DNA of 64,000 bases from Mycobacterium sp. Lineage in GTDB: Bacteria; Actinomycetota; Actinomycetes; Mycobacteriales; Mycobacteriaceae. The translations under genes and the position numbers were made by a program. Of this stretch, positions 19,622 to 29,021 are shown one piece after another. Positions within the stretch are counted from its first letter, which is position 1; every line of letters begins with the position of its first letter. The stretch is from assembly GCF_004298145.1 (NCBI RefSeq), contig NZ_SCRH01000038.1, positions 186,001-250,000 on the forward strand. Direction: 5' to 3'. The notes under the pieces are model-generated. The model saw nothing but the letters and a program-made list of their open reading frames with translations, did no database searches and had not been told where the DNA came from.

Positions 19622-19641
19622 CAGGGACTTTGTGCCACTAA
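19622..19641. promoter_or_regulatory. DosR-box-like motif upstream of the acg-like gene
   Basis: cagggactttgtgccactaa, about 85 bp upstream of start at 19538. Confidence 0.6.
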
Positions 19642-19855
19642 TCCGGGGATCACAGCAGGTCGCGGGCAACCTACGCGGCGACAGCAGCGGCGACATCCAC
19701 CGGCAGCTGATTACCGATCGCGCGGGCGGTCATCCTTCTCGCCAGACCCGAGTCCCAACACCGAGGGCACTTCGGCCCACGAGTTCCCCACCGACCCGAG
19801 CCGATGATCGTAAATGGTCCCCACCTCAGTTGGCCTCGCCTGATGTTGTTGCCGC

Positions 19856-22195
19856 TCAGCGCTTTTGGGTAGGTTCGGGATCGTCCTCCGCGAGAACGAA
19901 GTAGCTTTCTTCCTCCTGGAGGAAGTGCAGCCGCAGGAGCGTGTAGAGACCGTAGAGGCACGCGAGTAGGTCATCGACCTGATCGGGCTGGATCGCTCCG
20001 GCCGCCTGCGCGAGGGCTAGATGCGTGGCGATGCGATCGGAGAGACGCTGAATCTCGGCGTGGGTACGACTCATGGTCGCGGTGGCTTCGCTGCCCAGAG
20101 GGCGCGCCAGCGCCGGGTAGAGCTGACTTTCCTCGGCGTGTTCATGGGGCAGAATCCGTTCGACCAGCAGAGCATGCGCGGCGGTCAGGGATTCCAAGTC
20201 TGTGAGATCCGGGCCGGCAACCAGTCGATCCGCGCTGTCGCGCAGTAGGCCGAGGGTATCGCGTAGCTCCTCGTGTTCGGCGGCGAAGCGGTGCAGCATC
20301 TCTTCGGTGCCGGCGGTCAAAGGCTCCTCCGCGCCAGGGCTGCCCCGCAGTGCTCGCAGCGCATTGAGGATCACCGCGACGTCAATACCTTCCTGTAGCA
20401 ACGCGCCCGGGGCTGGCGGCAGCCAGCCCAGTGTGGCAACCACCATGGCCGTCAGGGACAGTCCCATGCCGATAACCGCGCTCTGCACGGCAATGCGCCG
20501 AGACCAGCGGGCGATGTCCATCGCGTCAGCGAGTCGGTCGATGCGATCCGTGGTCAGCACGACGTCGGCGGCCTCAGAGGACGCGGTCGCGCCACGCGCG
20601 CCCATCGCCACACCGACGGTGGCTGCGGCTAACGCGGGAGCATCATTGACGCCGTCGCCCACCATGACCGTCACCGCGCGACCGCTTTCGGCGCGCACCG
20701 CAGCGAACTTGTCGGCCGGGGTCTGCTCCGCGTACACCTCGTCCAGCCCCAAGATCGCGGCGATTTCGCGGGTCGGCTCGGGTCGGTCACCGGTGAGCAT
20801 GATCAACCGATTCAGCCCGGCCTCGCGCAACCGCCGCACAGTGCGCGGCGCCTGGCGGCGCAGCGGGTCACGTAACAAAATCGCACCCGCCGGCCGGTTT
20901 TTGATGCAGACCCAGGCGATGGCTGCGCTGTCGAGGCGTGCGCGATTGAGCACCGTTCGTGCCCACGCGCCGGTCAGCGCGTCATCCGGTAGTTTGCCGA
21001 CGGTGACGCGACTCCCGCCGACGGTCGCTGCCACACCACGACCCGGCTGTTCGACGACGTCGGTAGGCAGCGACAGCTCCAGACCCCGGCGCAGGGCCTC
21101 GGTGACGATGGCCTCCGCCAGCACGTGCGGCGAAAGCTGGTCCGCCGAAGCGGCCAGCCGCAGTATCGAAGTCGCATCGTCGTCGGGGGTGGCCAACACA
21201 TCGACGACCACCGGCCGTCCCATCGTCATGGTTCCGGTCTTGTCCATCACCAACGTTGTCGCGTGACCGAGGTTCTCCAATACGCCACCGCCCCGGATGA
21301 CGACGCCGGCACGGGATGCCCGGGACAAACCGGAGACGATTGCGACCGGTGCAGCCAGCAGCAACGGGCACGGCGTAGCCACCACCAGCACCGCGACCGC
21401 CCGCACCGCCGATCCGCTGACCAGCCAGGCAGTTGCGGCAAGCAGCAGCGCCAGCGGCAGGAACCAGGCCGCGTAGCGGTCGGCCAGCCGCACGATCGGA
21501 GCATTCTCTGCGCAGGCTTGCTGAGCCAAACCGACGATGCCTGCGTACGTGCTCTCGGCGGCGGTTGCGGTGGCGCCCAGTTCAAAAGCACCGCCGGCGT
21601 TGATGACACCGCTGCGGACCGGTTCACCAACGCCACGCTCGACCTGCAGCGGTTCGCCGGTAAGCACCGACTCATCCAGCACGGCTATGACGTCGGTGAT
21701 CCGCCCATCGACCGGCACCACCTCGCCGGGGCCGACCACCAACACATCACCGACAGCCACCTCCCCCAGCGGAATCACGCTGACCTGCGTTCCCACCCGT
21801 CGGCGAGCGAAGCGCGGCGCACGCTGAAGGAGAGCCCTCAGATCGTGTGAGGCACGGCGTTCGGCCGCCGCGTCCAGCGCGCGGCCACCCGTCAACATCA
21901 CGGCGATCAGTGCGCCGGCAAGGTACTCGTGAACCAGCAGACAGCCGATCAGCGACATCAGCGCAATGAGATCGACGCCGCCGCGTCGCCGGCGCAATGC
22001 CGACACCACCCACACCGTGGCCGGCACGACGGCGATCACCGTGCCGGCGATCCAGCAGCCATCGGCCACCCCGCGCCAGTCGCCCAGCCACGCGATCCCC
22101 CCGGCGGCCAAGGCGCCCACCGTGCCTGCCACCAAAACCGGTTCGACCCAAGGCCGTACCCGCGCGATCTGACGGCCGGCCGCGTCGTACACCAT
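19856..22195 (-). CDS. P1B-type (P1B-5-like, TPCP motif) metal ATPase with C-terminal hemerythrin-like domain
   Basis: VVATPCPLLLAAPVAIVSGLSRA, DKTGTMTMG, MVGDGVNDAPALAAA; C-term HEHAEESQLYPAL...RTHAEIQRL...LHFLQEEESYF. ATG at 22195 preceded by GGGAAGGAAGATTTC; upstream alternative at 22270. Confidence 0.9.
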   Translation of the reverse strand: MVYDAAGRQIARVRPWVEPVLVAGTVGALAAGGIAWLGDWRGVADGCWIAGTVIAVVPATVWVVSALRRRRGGVDLIALMSLIGCLLVHEYLAGALIAVMLTGGRALDAAAERRASHDLRALLQRAPRFARRRVGTQVSVIPLGEVAVGDVLVVGPGEVVPVDGRITDVIAVLDESVLTGEPLQVERGVGEPVRSGVINAGGAFELGATATAAESTYAGIVGLAQQACAENAPIVRLADRYAAWFLPLALLLAATAWLVSGSAVRAVAVLVVATPCPLLLAAPVAIVSGLSRASRAGVVIRGGGVLENLGHATTLVMDKTGTMTMGRPVVVDVLATPDDDATSILRLAASADQLSPHVLAEAIVTEALRRGLELSLPTDVVEQPGRGVAATVGGSRVTVGKLPDDALTGAWARTVLNRARLDSAAIAWVCIKNRPAGAILLRDPLRRQAPRTVRRLREAGLNRLIMLTGDRPEPTREIAAILGLDEVYAEQTPADKFAAVRAESGRAVTVMVGDGVNDAPALAAATVGVAMGARGATASSEAADVVLTTDRIDRLADAMDIARWSRRIAVQSAVIGMGLSLTAMVVATLGWLPPAPGALLQEGIDVAVILNALRALRGSPGAEEPLTAGTEEMLHRFAAEHEELRDTLGLLRDSADRLVAGPDLTDLESLTAAHALLVERILPHEHAEESQLYPALARPLGSEATATMSRTHAEIQRLSDRIATHLALAQAAGAIQPDQVDDLLACLYGLYTLLRLHFLQEEESYFVLAEDDPEPTQKR

Positions 22196-22365
22196 GAAAT
22201 CTTCCTTCCCGCCCCGGAAATCTCGTTGCTCGTCGAGGGCAAAGCCAGGCTCGTTGACGGTCACAGGCATCCCAGCTCAGTCGATCAGTCATGGGTTTGC
22301 GGCGCAAGTGCCGCAATGCCTGCCGCCACGGGTCTTTGGACCCCGCCGAGCAGGCGGCGGACCCC

Positions 22366-22385
22366 TAAGGCCTTTGTGCCCTACG
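22366..22385. promoter_or_regulatory. DosR-box-like motif between two divergent P-type ATPases
   Basis: taaggcctttgtgccctacg. Confidence 0.35.
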
Positions 22386-22525
22386 GCACCGGGTTGTCAC
22401 CCTGACAATGTCGTCGTGGGAAGGAGGCCGTCGATGTCTGGTCGGGGCCGGCGGGCCGCCGAGGCCGCCACGGCACGAACGGCAGCGCCCGCTCTCGCGG
22501 GGTCGACCCGGCCGGGAGTTGCACC

Positions 22526-25156
22526 GTGGCCATGAAACCGAGCGTCACCGACGAAGCCGATCGGCGGCTGCTGACCGCCCGGCAGGCCGTCGGCGCTTCG
22601 GCCGATCAGGTCCTCGGTCTACTGGATAGCTCAGCGGACGGCCTATCGAGCGCCGAGGCCGCGGCGCGACTAGCGCGGGTCGGCCCCAACGCGGTGCGCA
22701 CCCATCACGTCAAAGCGCTTGCGGTGCTGGGGCGCCAGCTGCGCAACGCCGTGCTGATCCTGCTGGCCGGCACCGCCATCGTGTCGTACTTTCTCGGTGA
22801 TTCGATGCAGGCCGTCATCATCGGCATCATCCTGGTTGCCAGCATCGGATTGGGGTTCTTCAACGAGTACCGCGCCGAGCGGGCCGCCGCGGCCCTGCAC
22901 TCGCGGATGCGCCACACCGCGGTGGCGCGCCGCGACGGCCAATTCGTCGCTCTGGACGTCACCGCGTTGGTTCCCGGCGACGTCATCCGGTTGACGCTGG
23001 GCGACGCCGTCCCCGCCGACGTGCGGCTGCTCGAGGCAACCGGACTGGAGTGCAACGAAAGCATCCTGACTGGTGAGTCGATGGCTTCGGAGAAGTCGCC
23101 GGACCCGGTGGCCGCTGATACCGATCTGGCCGACTGCACGGATCTGGCTTTCATGGGCACCATCGTCAGCGCCGGTGAGGGCGTCGGTGTAGTGTACGCC
23201 ACCGGCCGAAACGCCGAATTCGGCCGCATCGCAGCCGGTTTGGGTGAACGTCAACCCGAAACAGACTTCCAGATCGGGCTGCGCCGCTTTTCGTATCTGT
23301 TGCTGCAGGTTGCGGTCGCGCTGACCGTGCTTATCCTGGCCAGCAACCTGCTGCTGCGCAAGCCGCTGATCGACTCGGTGCTGTTCTCACTGGCTATTGC
23401 CGTCGGCATCACGCCGCAACTGTTGCCGGCGGTGGTCAGCGCCAGCCTGGCCACCGGATCGCGGCGGCTGGCCAAGGCCAAAGTACTGGTCAAGCGGCTG
23501 GTGTGCATCGAAGACCTCGGCGATATCGACATCCTCATCACCGACAAGACCGGCACCCTGACCGACGGCCGTATCAGCTTGGTTGACGCCCTCAATCCCG
23601 CAGGCGCACACAGTGATTCGGTGTTGCGTCTGGGGCTACTGGCCTGCGACGTCGACCTCGCCGACGGCGGGGCAAGCCCCAACCCCATGGACACCGCGCT
23701 ATGGGAGTCCCCCAACGCCCAGTCAATTGTGGGCGCGGCCAAGCGGGTGGCGTTGCTGCCCTTCGACCACGTCCGGCGCTCGACGTCGGCCCTGATCGAC
23801 GACGGCGCCAAACGCATCCTTGTAGTCAAAGGAGCTCCCGAACAGGTGCTGACCCGCTGCCCGATGACCGACGCGGCCGCCGCCGACACCCTGGCCGGGC
23901 TGTTCGCCGCCGGCCGCCGCGTGGTGGCGGTCGCGGCCAAACCCGCCCCCGACCTCACCGCGATCAGCGCCGACGACGAAACCGACCTGATGCTGGCCGG
24001 GTTCCTGGTATTCGCCGACGAACCCAAGGCCGCCGCCCGACAGTCCCTGACCGAATTGGCCGCTCTGGGCATCGAACTCAAGATCGCCACCGGCGACAAT
24101 GCCCAGGTGGCCGAAAAGGTGTGCCACGACCTCGGATTGGAATCCAAGGGCACCATCACCGGCAGCCAGCTCAACGGCCTGGGCGATGACGAGTTCGCCG
24201 AAGCGGCAGTGAACCACACCATCTTCGCGCGCATCTCACCTGAGCAGAAGGCCCACCTGATCACCGTCGCGCGTCGCACCGGGCGCTCCGTGGGCTTTCT
24301 GGGTGATGGCGTCAACGACGCGCTGGCACTGCATGCCGCCGACGTCGGTATCTCCGTGGACACCGCCACCGACGTCGCCAAGGACGCCGCCGACGTGGTG
24401 TTGCTTGAGAAAGATCTCGGGGTGCTGGCCACCGGGGTGGCCGAGGGCCGGCGGATCTTCGCCAACACCATCAAGTATGTGCTGATGGGCACGTCCAGCA
24501 ACTTCGGCAACATGTTCTCCGCGGCGGCCGCCTCGGCGCTGCTGCCGTTTCTGCCGATGCTGCCCAGCCAGATCCTGCTCAACAACCTGCTCTACGACAG
24601 CTCACAGTTGGCCATCCCGACCGACCGGGTCGACGACGAACAACTACATGCCCCCTCACACTGGAACGTCGCGTTCATTCGCCGGTTCATGCTCTTCTTC
24701 GGCCCGATCAGTTCACTGTTCGACTTCATGACCTTCGGCCTGATGCTCGGTGTTCTGCACGCCGGGCCCGTCGAATTCCGCACCGGCTGGTTCGTGGAAT
24801 CCCTTGCCACCCAGACCCTGATCATCTTCGCCATTCGCACCCGTAAGGTGCCATTTTTCCGCAGTCGGCCGAGCCGATGGCTGGCCGTCACCAGCCTTTC
24901 GGTGGTGGCGATCGGCGCGCTGCTCACGGTGTCCCCCCTCGCGCGCGCCTTGGGCTTCACCCCGCTGCCGTGGCAGTTCTTCGGCGCCCTCGGCGCGTTC
25001 GTGATCATCTACCTGGCCCTGGTGGAGCTGGCGAAAAAGGCGTTCTACTCCGAACCGATGCGGCTGCTCGACCGGCCGCACCGCACCCGTGAATACGCGC
25101 ACCGCATCCACCGTCGCGCAGCCCGCTTCTCCCACGCCGGTGCTATCAACTCCTAG
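22526..25156 (+). CDS. mgtA: Magnesium-type (MgtA-like) P-type ATPase
   Basis: 876 aa from GTG (ATG alternative at 22532); ESILTGES, TDKTGTLTDGRISL, GDGVNDALALHAADVGISVD. Confidence 0.9.
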   Translation: MAMKPSVTDEADRRLLTARQAVGASADQVLGLLDSSADGLSSAEAAARLARVGPNAVRTHHVKALAVLGRQLRNAVLILLAGTAIVSYFLGDSMQAVIIGIILVASIGLGFFNEYRAERAAAALHSRMRHTAVARRDGQFVALDVTALVPGDVIRLTLGDAVPADVRLLEATGLECNESILTGESMASEKSPDPVAADTDLADCTDLAFMGTIVSAGEGVGVVYATGRNAEFGRIAAGLGERQPETDFQIGLRRFSYLLLQVAVALTVLILASNLLLRKPLIDSVLFSLAIAVGITPQLLPAVVSASLATGSRRLAKAKVLVKRLVCIEDLGDIDILITDKTGTLTDGRISLVDALNPAGAHSDSVLRLGLLACDVDLADGGASPNPMDTALWESPNAQSIVGAAKRVALLPFDHVRRSTSALIDDGAKRILVVKGAPEQVLTRCPMTDAAAADTLAGLFAAGRRVVAVAAKPAPDLTAISADDETDLMLAGFLVFADEPKAAARQSLTELAALGIELKIATGDNAQVAEKVCHDLGLESKGTITGSQLNGLGDDEFAEAAVNHTIFARISPEQKAHLITVARRTGRSVGFLGDGVNDALALHAADVGISVDTATDVAKDAADVVLLEKDLGVLATGVAEGRRIFANTIKYVLMGTSSNFGNMFSAAAASALLPFLPMLPSQILLNNLLYDSSQLAIPTDRVDDEQLHAPSHWNVAFIRRFMLFFGPISSLFDFMTFGLMLGVLHAGPVEFRTGWFVESLATQTLIIFAIRTRKVPFFRSRPSRWLAVTSLSVVAIGALLTVSPLARALGFTPLPWQFFGALGAFVIIYLALVELAKKAFYSEPMRLLDRPHRTREYAHRIHRRAARFSHAGAINS

Positions 25157-25299
25157 ACGAACGAAGCGGCAGGCGGTGGCGGCTACAGGTAGGGACACCG
25201 ACGCTCGCTTGACGTCTGCTTCGTGATGCTGCGAGACAGCAGTGTCGGTGGCCGTCGTGCGGGGTTATGCCCCCACCCGATGCGGCCGCCGAATCCGGC

Positions 25300-26166
25300 T
25301 CAGCCGACGATGTCGAACACCGCCGCCGCAGAGGTGACGGCCTTGGCGGCGTTTCCCTCGTCGTGCAGCAGCATCCGCACGCCGACGCGTCCGGGCCCGC
25401 CCGGATGCGCGGTGCCCTCGACCCGGAAGGGACCCACCTTGCCGCGGGACATGAACATCACATGCCAGCTGACGACCTGCAGCTTTTTGGTTCCCGCGAC
25501 CTCGGCGGCCAGATCGATTGCGGCGGTCTCGAGAACGACGTGCTGGGGTCCGATGTGCAGCGCTGCATCCGGTGACGCGAGTTCGGTGCTGAGTTCGGGC
25601 AGTATCCAATGGCCGTCGCCGCGACGGCTGGCACCGAAGGCCTGCCACAGCGGAGGTAGGTCGGAAGAGTCCTCGATCACCAGCTCCGTGCCCGAAACAT
25701 CCATTCTGTCCAGGCCTTCGGGCGGGATGCCGATGATCGCTCCCTGCCCCTCGTTGAACGCGATCACCCGGTTCGGGTTGTCGGCGTCGACGATGGTGCA
25801 TCGCCCGTAGCCCATGGTGCGGCCCTGGTGCACGATGCCGGACCCGACGATCTCGACCCGTGTGACGTCAAAGCCGGGGTCGACGATCTGTACCGACGCG
25901 ATGACCGGATTGGGCACCGCGACCATGTCGGTCTGACAGCCCTCCGGGGAGGAAATGGCCAACGGCGCCACCATGATTCCACCCGCTTCGTTGCGCATGT
26001 CGCGGCGGATGGTGACGGTGTCGTCGGCCTCGCCGATATTCATCGACGAGTGTTTGCGGCCGATGTAGCGGTAACTCAGCAGGCCGGTCCAGCGGCGGTA
26101 CAGTTCATCGCGGTAGGCGTCGGAGTCTCCCACCAACTCTCGGATGTCACGAAGTCGGTCACTCAA
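25300..26166 (-). CDS. Hotdog-fold (PaaI-like thioesterase) type protein
   Basis: 288 aa; repeated beta-rich segments (...GSGIVHQGRTMGYGRCTIVDADNPNRVIAFNEGQGAIIGIPPEG...); family call tentative. Confidence 0.5.
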   Translation of the reverse strand: MSDRLRDIRELVGDSDAYRDELYRRWTGLLSYRYIGRKHSSMNIGEADDTVTIRRDMRNEAGGIMVAPLAISSPEGCQTDMVAVPNPVIASVQIVDPGFDVTRVEIVGSGIVHQGRTMGYGRCTIVDADNPNRVIAFNEGQGAIIGIPPEGLDRMDVSGTELVIEDSSDLPPLWQAFGASRRGDGHWILPELSTELASPDAALHIGPQHVVLETAAIDLAAEVAGTKKLQVVSWHVMFMSRGKVGPFRVEGTAHPGGPGRVGVRMLLHDEGNAAKAVTSAAAVFDIVG

Positions 26167-26180
26167 TTCCGTTCGCCTCC

Positions 26181-27425
26181 TTAGCTTTTGCCGCGTCGCA
26201 CCTGGTTGAACGGCACGCCGCGGTCGTCGGCGCGCTCCCGTGGAAAGTTCAGCACCCGCTCGCCGATCACGTTGCGCGCCATCTCGGTGGTGCCGCCGCC
26301 GATGCTGGCGGTCTGCCGGCCCAGATAGCGCGTCCCGATGTCGAGCAGCCCGCCGTCGTCCTCGACCACGGCCGATGTCCCCGTGACGGCAAGGGCGGTG
26401 TCCGTTTCGACGTCGTGGACGGCGGCCATCGATAGCCGGATGATCGATCCGGCGGCCGGCGGCAGGGCGCCGCCGGCCACCGCGTGGAAGACGTGCTCGC
26501 TGAGCTGACCGTGGACGGTGCGGTGGACCAGAGCGCGCCCGATCATCTGCCGGACGCGTTCACTGTCCTGCTGGTTCGTCTTGTCGACCAACGCCAGCAG
26601 GTCGACCAAAATATCTTCGGCCTCAGCGATTCCGGGTCCGCTGGTGTACTCCGAACCGTCGCCCATGCAGCGCCGCTCGTGATAAAGCTGCCGCGACGCG
26701 ACCTCCCACCCCCTACCCGGTTCGCCGACGACGGCGTCATCCCCCACGTCGACGTCGTCGAAGAACTCCTCGCAGAACTCGATCGAACCGTTGACCTGCT
26801 CGACGCGGTTGATCGTGATTCCGGGATGCCGAAGCGGCACCAGGAACATCGTCAGCCCGTCGTGCTTGGGTACATCCCAGTTGGTCCGGGCCAGGCAGAG
26901 CCCGTAGTCGGCGGCGAATGCCCAGGTGCTCCAGGTCTTGGCGCCGTTGATGATCCATCGCCCATCCCGGCGGTCGGCGCGGGTGATGACGCCCGCCAGG
27001 TCCGATCCGCCGCTGGGCTCCGACAGCAGTTGTACCAACACCTCGTCACCGCGTAGCGCGGCCGGGATGTGGGTGCGCTTTTGCTCCTCGCTGCCCGTAT
27101 CGAGAATCGTTGCGCAGCAGATGCCGAAGGACGGGACGTTGAGTAGCAGCGGCGTCTCGTACGCGAGGGACTCGGCGTCAAATGCCTTCTTGTATTCGTA
27201 GCTCAGCCCGAGCCCCCCGTATTCGCGCGGGAAACAGATTCCGGCAAATCCGCCCTCGTACAGGAGCTTCTGCAACTCGCGAGCGCGGTGCCACGCCGGC
27301 GGCTGATCTCGCTCCAGCAGCGCCGCGGTGGCCGGATCGCGTCGTGGCATGTTCGCGGCCAGCCACGCCCTGGCCCGGCTCCGGAATTCCTCGACCGACT
27401 CGGAAGTCAACGGATGGCCTCTCAT
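26181..27425 (-). CDS. Acyl-CoA dehydrogenase
   Basis: 414 aa; QLLSEPSGGSDLAGV, WIINGAKTWSTWA, GGGTTEMARNVIGERVL. Confidence 0.93.
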   Translation of the reverse strand: MRGHPLTSESVEEFRSRARAWLAANMPRRDPATAALLERDQPPAWHRARELQKLLYEGGFAGICFPREYGGLGLSYEYKKAFDAESLAYETPLLLNVPSFGICCATILDTGSEEQKRTHIPAALRGDEVLVQLLSEPSGGSDLAGVITRADRRDGRWIINGAKTWSTWAFAADYGLCLARTNWDVPKHDGLTMFLVPLRHPGITINRVEQVNGSIEFCEEFFDDVDVGDDAVVGEPGRGWEVASRQLYHERRCMGDGSEYTSGPGIAEAEDILVDLLALVDKTNQQDSERVRQMIGRALVHRTVHGQLSEHVFHAVAGGALPPAAGSIIRLSMAAVHDVETDTALAVTGTSAVVEDDGGLLDIGTRYLGRQTASIGGGTTEMARNVIGERVLNFPRERADDRGVPFNQVRRGKS

Positions 27426-27626
27426 TCGAGCGTCGACCTTGTGCTGGGCGACTGTACAGCAACTGTTGTGCGGGTGGGACGGCAGGGCGTCCGGTCGTGC
27501 GCGGCGACCCCGTGGCAGGCGCTGAGATCGGTGGCGAGTAGTCTGCCGACGACTCGTGCCGGAGCGTGCGGTGAATTGTTCGGCTGGGCCTCACGGCGCT
27601 CCACGTTCTGGCAATCAAGGACCGAC

Positions 27627-28433
27627 ATGACTGACCCACATCCCTTCGACGAAGCCATCCACCTCGACGCCGTCAGCGTGGACCTCAGACGCGGTCGCAC
27701 GCACCCGGAGTGGGCCAACATGGTCGGACCGTTCGGCGGGATCACGGCCGCCGCCATGCTTGCCGCCGTCGAAGGGCGCCCCGATCGCATCGGGGAGCCG
27801 CTCGCCTTGACCGTCAACTTCACCGCACCGATCGACGACGGCGACTTCGACATCGCGCTTCGGGCCGCGCGCACCAACCGCACGAACCAGCATTGGATTG
27901 TCGAGCTCAGCCAGGACGGGGTGGTCAAGACCACGGCCACCGCGGTCTTTGCGATCAGGCGCGAGAGCTGGGCCGACACGGAAGCTCGGGCGGCGAGCGC
28001 CCCGCCGCCCGAGCAGGTCGCCGCCGGCGATCCGGGCTTCGTTGCGTGGACGGGCCTCTACGACATGCGGTTCGTCGAGGGTGCGATGGCCGGCGCGGAC
28101 GGGCAACCGAGCCCGTCATCGACGACCACCTTGTGGGTCCGCGACAAAGCGGGACGCCCGGTCGACTACCCGGCGCTGGCCGCACTGTGCGACATCTTCT
28201 ACCCGCGGGTGTTCCTGCGGCGAGGTGGCTTCATCCCGTCCGGGACGATCTCCTTGACGACGTACTTCCACGCCGATCAGCAGCAACTCGGCGCGCTGGG
28301 CGACGACTTCGTGCTGGCCACCGGCCACGCCAACCGCTTCGCCGGTGGCTACTTCGACCAGAGCGCGCAGCTATGGGCGCGGGGTGGCGGGCTGCTGGCC
28401 TCCTCACATCAGATCGTCTACTTCAAAGGCTGA
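27627..28433 (+). CDS. Acyl-CoA thioesterase family (TesB-like double hotdog)
   Basis: ATG at 27627; MTDPHPFDEAIHLDAVSVDLRRGRTHPEWANMVGPFGGITAAAMLAAVEG...TVNFTAPI. Confidence 0.8.
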   Translation: MTDPHPFDEAIHLDAVSVDLRRGRTHPEWANMVGPFGGITAAAMLAAVEGRPDRIGEPLALTVNFTAPIDDGDFDIALRAARTNRTNQHWIVELSQDGVVKTTATAVFAIRRESWADTEARAASAPPPEQVAAGDPGFVAWTGLYDMRFVEGAMAGADGQPSPSSTTTLWVRDKAGRPVDYPALAALCDIFYPRVFLRRGGFIPSGTISLTTYFHADQQQLGALGDDFVLATGHANRFAGGYFDQSAQLWARGGGLLASSHQIVYFKG

Positions 28434-28495
28434 CAGGTTTACACTTCGCCAGTGAAACGTCACGCCAAGTCGCTTACGGAAAGAATCGAGCCGCA

Positions 28496-29014
28496 ATGAC
28501 AGAGCGCGCGGAAAGCCTGGTCGCCGGCACGCTGCCGTCGATCGAATCCATCAAGCAGCTCAAAGCGCGCTACTGCCGCTACCTGGACACGAAGGACTGG
28601 GCGGCCTGGCGAACGATCTTCGCCGACGACTTCGTCAGTGACACATCCGAGGCGGGCGGCAAGGTGATCGCCGGCGCCGACGACTTCGTGGCGTTCACCC
28701 GCCAGGCACTCGGCCGCCCCACCCAACCCACCTCCCACCAGGTACACACACCCGAAATCGAGCTCACGTCGGCGACGACGGCGCGCGGGATATGGGCGCT
28801 GCAAGACGTCGTGCGTTTCGGGCCCGGGGTAACCCTGGTCGGCTATGGCCACTACCACGAGACCTATGAAAACATCGGTGGTCGGTGGCTTATCAAGAGC
28901 TCCAAGCTAACTCGACTCCGCGAGGACATCGTGACCCCACTATTCTCGATCTATGCGTCCCCCCGAATCCGCACGGCGATCGGCAAAATGGCCGGCCGGC
29001 TGATGGATCAGTGA
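28496..29014 (+). CDS. SnoaL/NTF2-like protein
   Basis: ATG at 28496; IKQLKARYCRYLDTKDWAAWRTIFADDFVSD...SHQVHTPEIEL. Confidence 0.85.
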   Translation: MTERAESLVAGTLPSIESIKQLKARYCRYLDTKDWAAWRTIFADDFVSDTSEAGGKVIAGADDFVAFTRQALGRPTQPTSHQVHTPEIELTSATTARGIWALQDVVRFGPGVTLVGYGHYHETYENIGGRWLIKSSKLTRLREDIVTPLFSIYASPRIRTAIGKMAGRLMDQ

Positions 29015-29021
29015 CGCGCCC

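Noticed and set aside
20202-21266. 354-aa plus ORF within the P1B ATPase
   Set aside because: Antisense shadow; no recognisable family and low-complexity composition.
23251-24585. 444-aa minus ORF within mgtA
   Set aside because: Ser/Arg/Ala-rich antisense shadow of a confident P-type ATPase.
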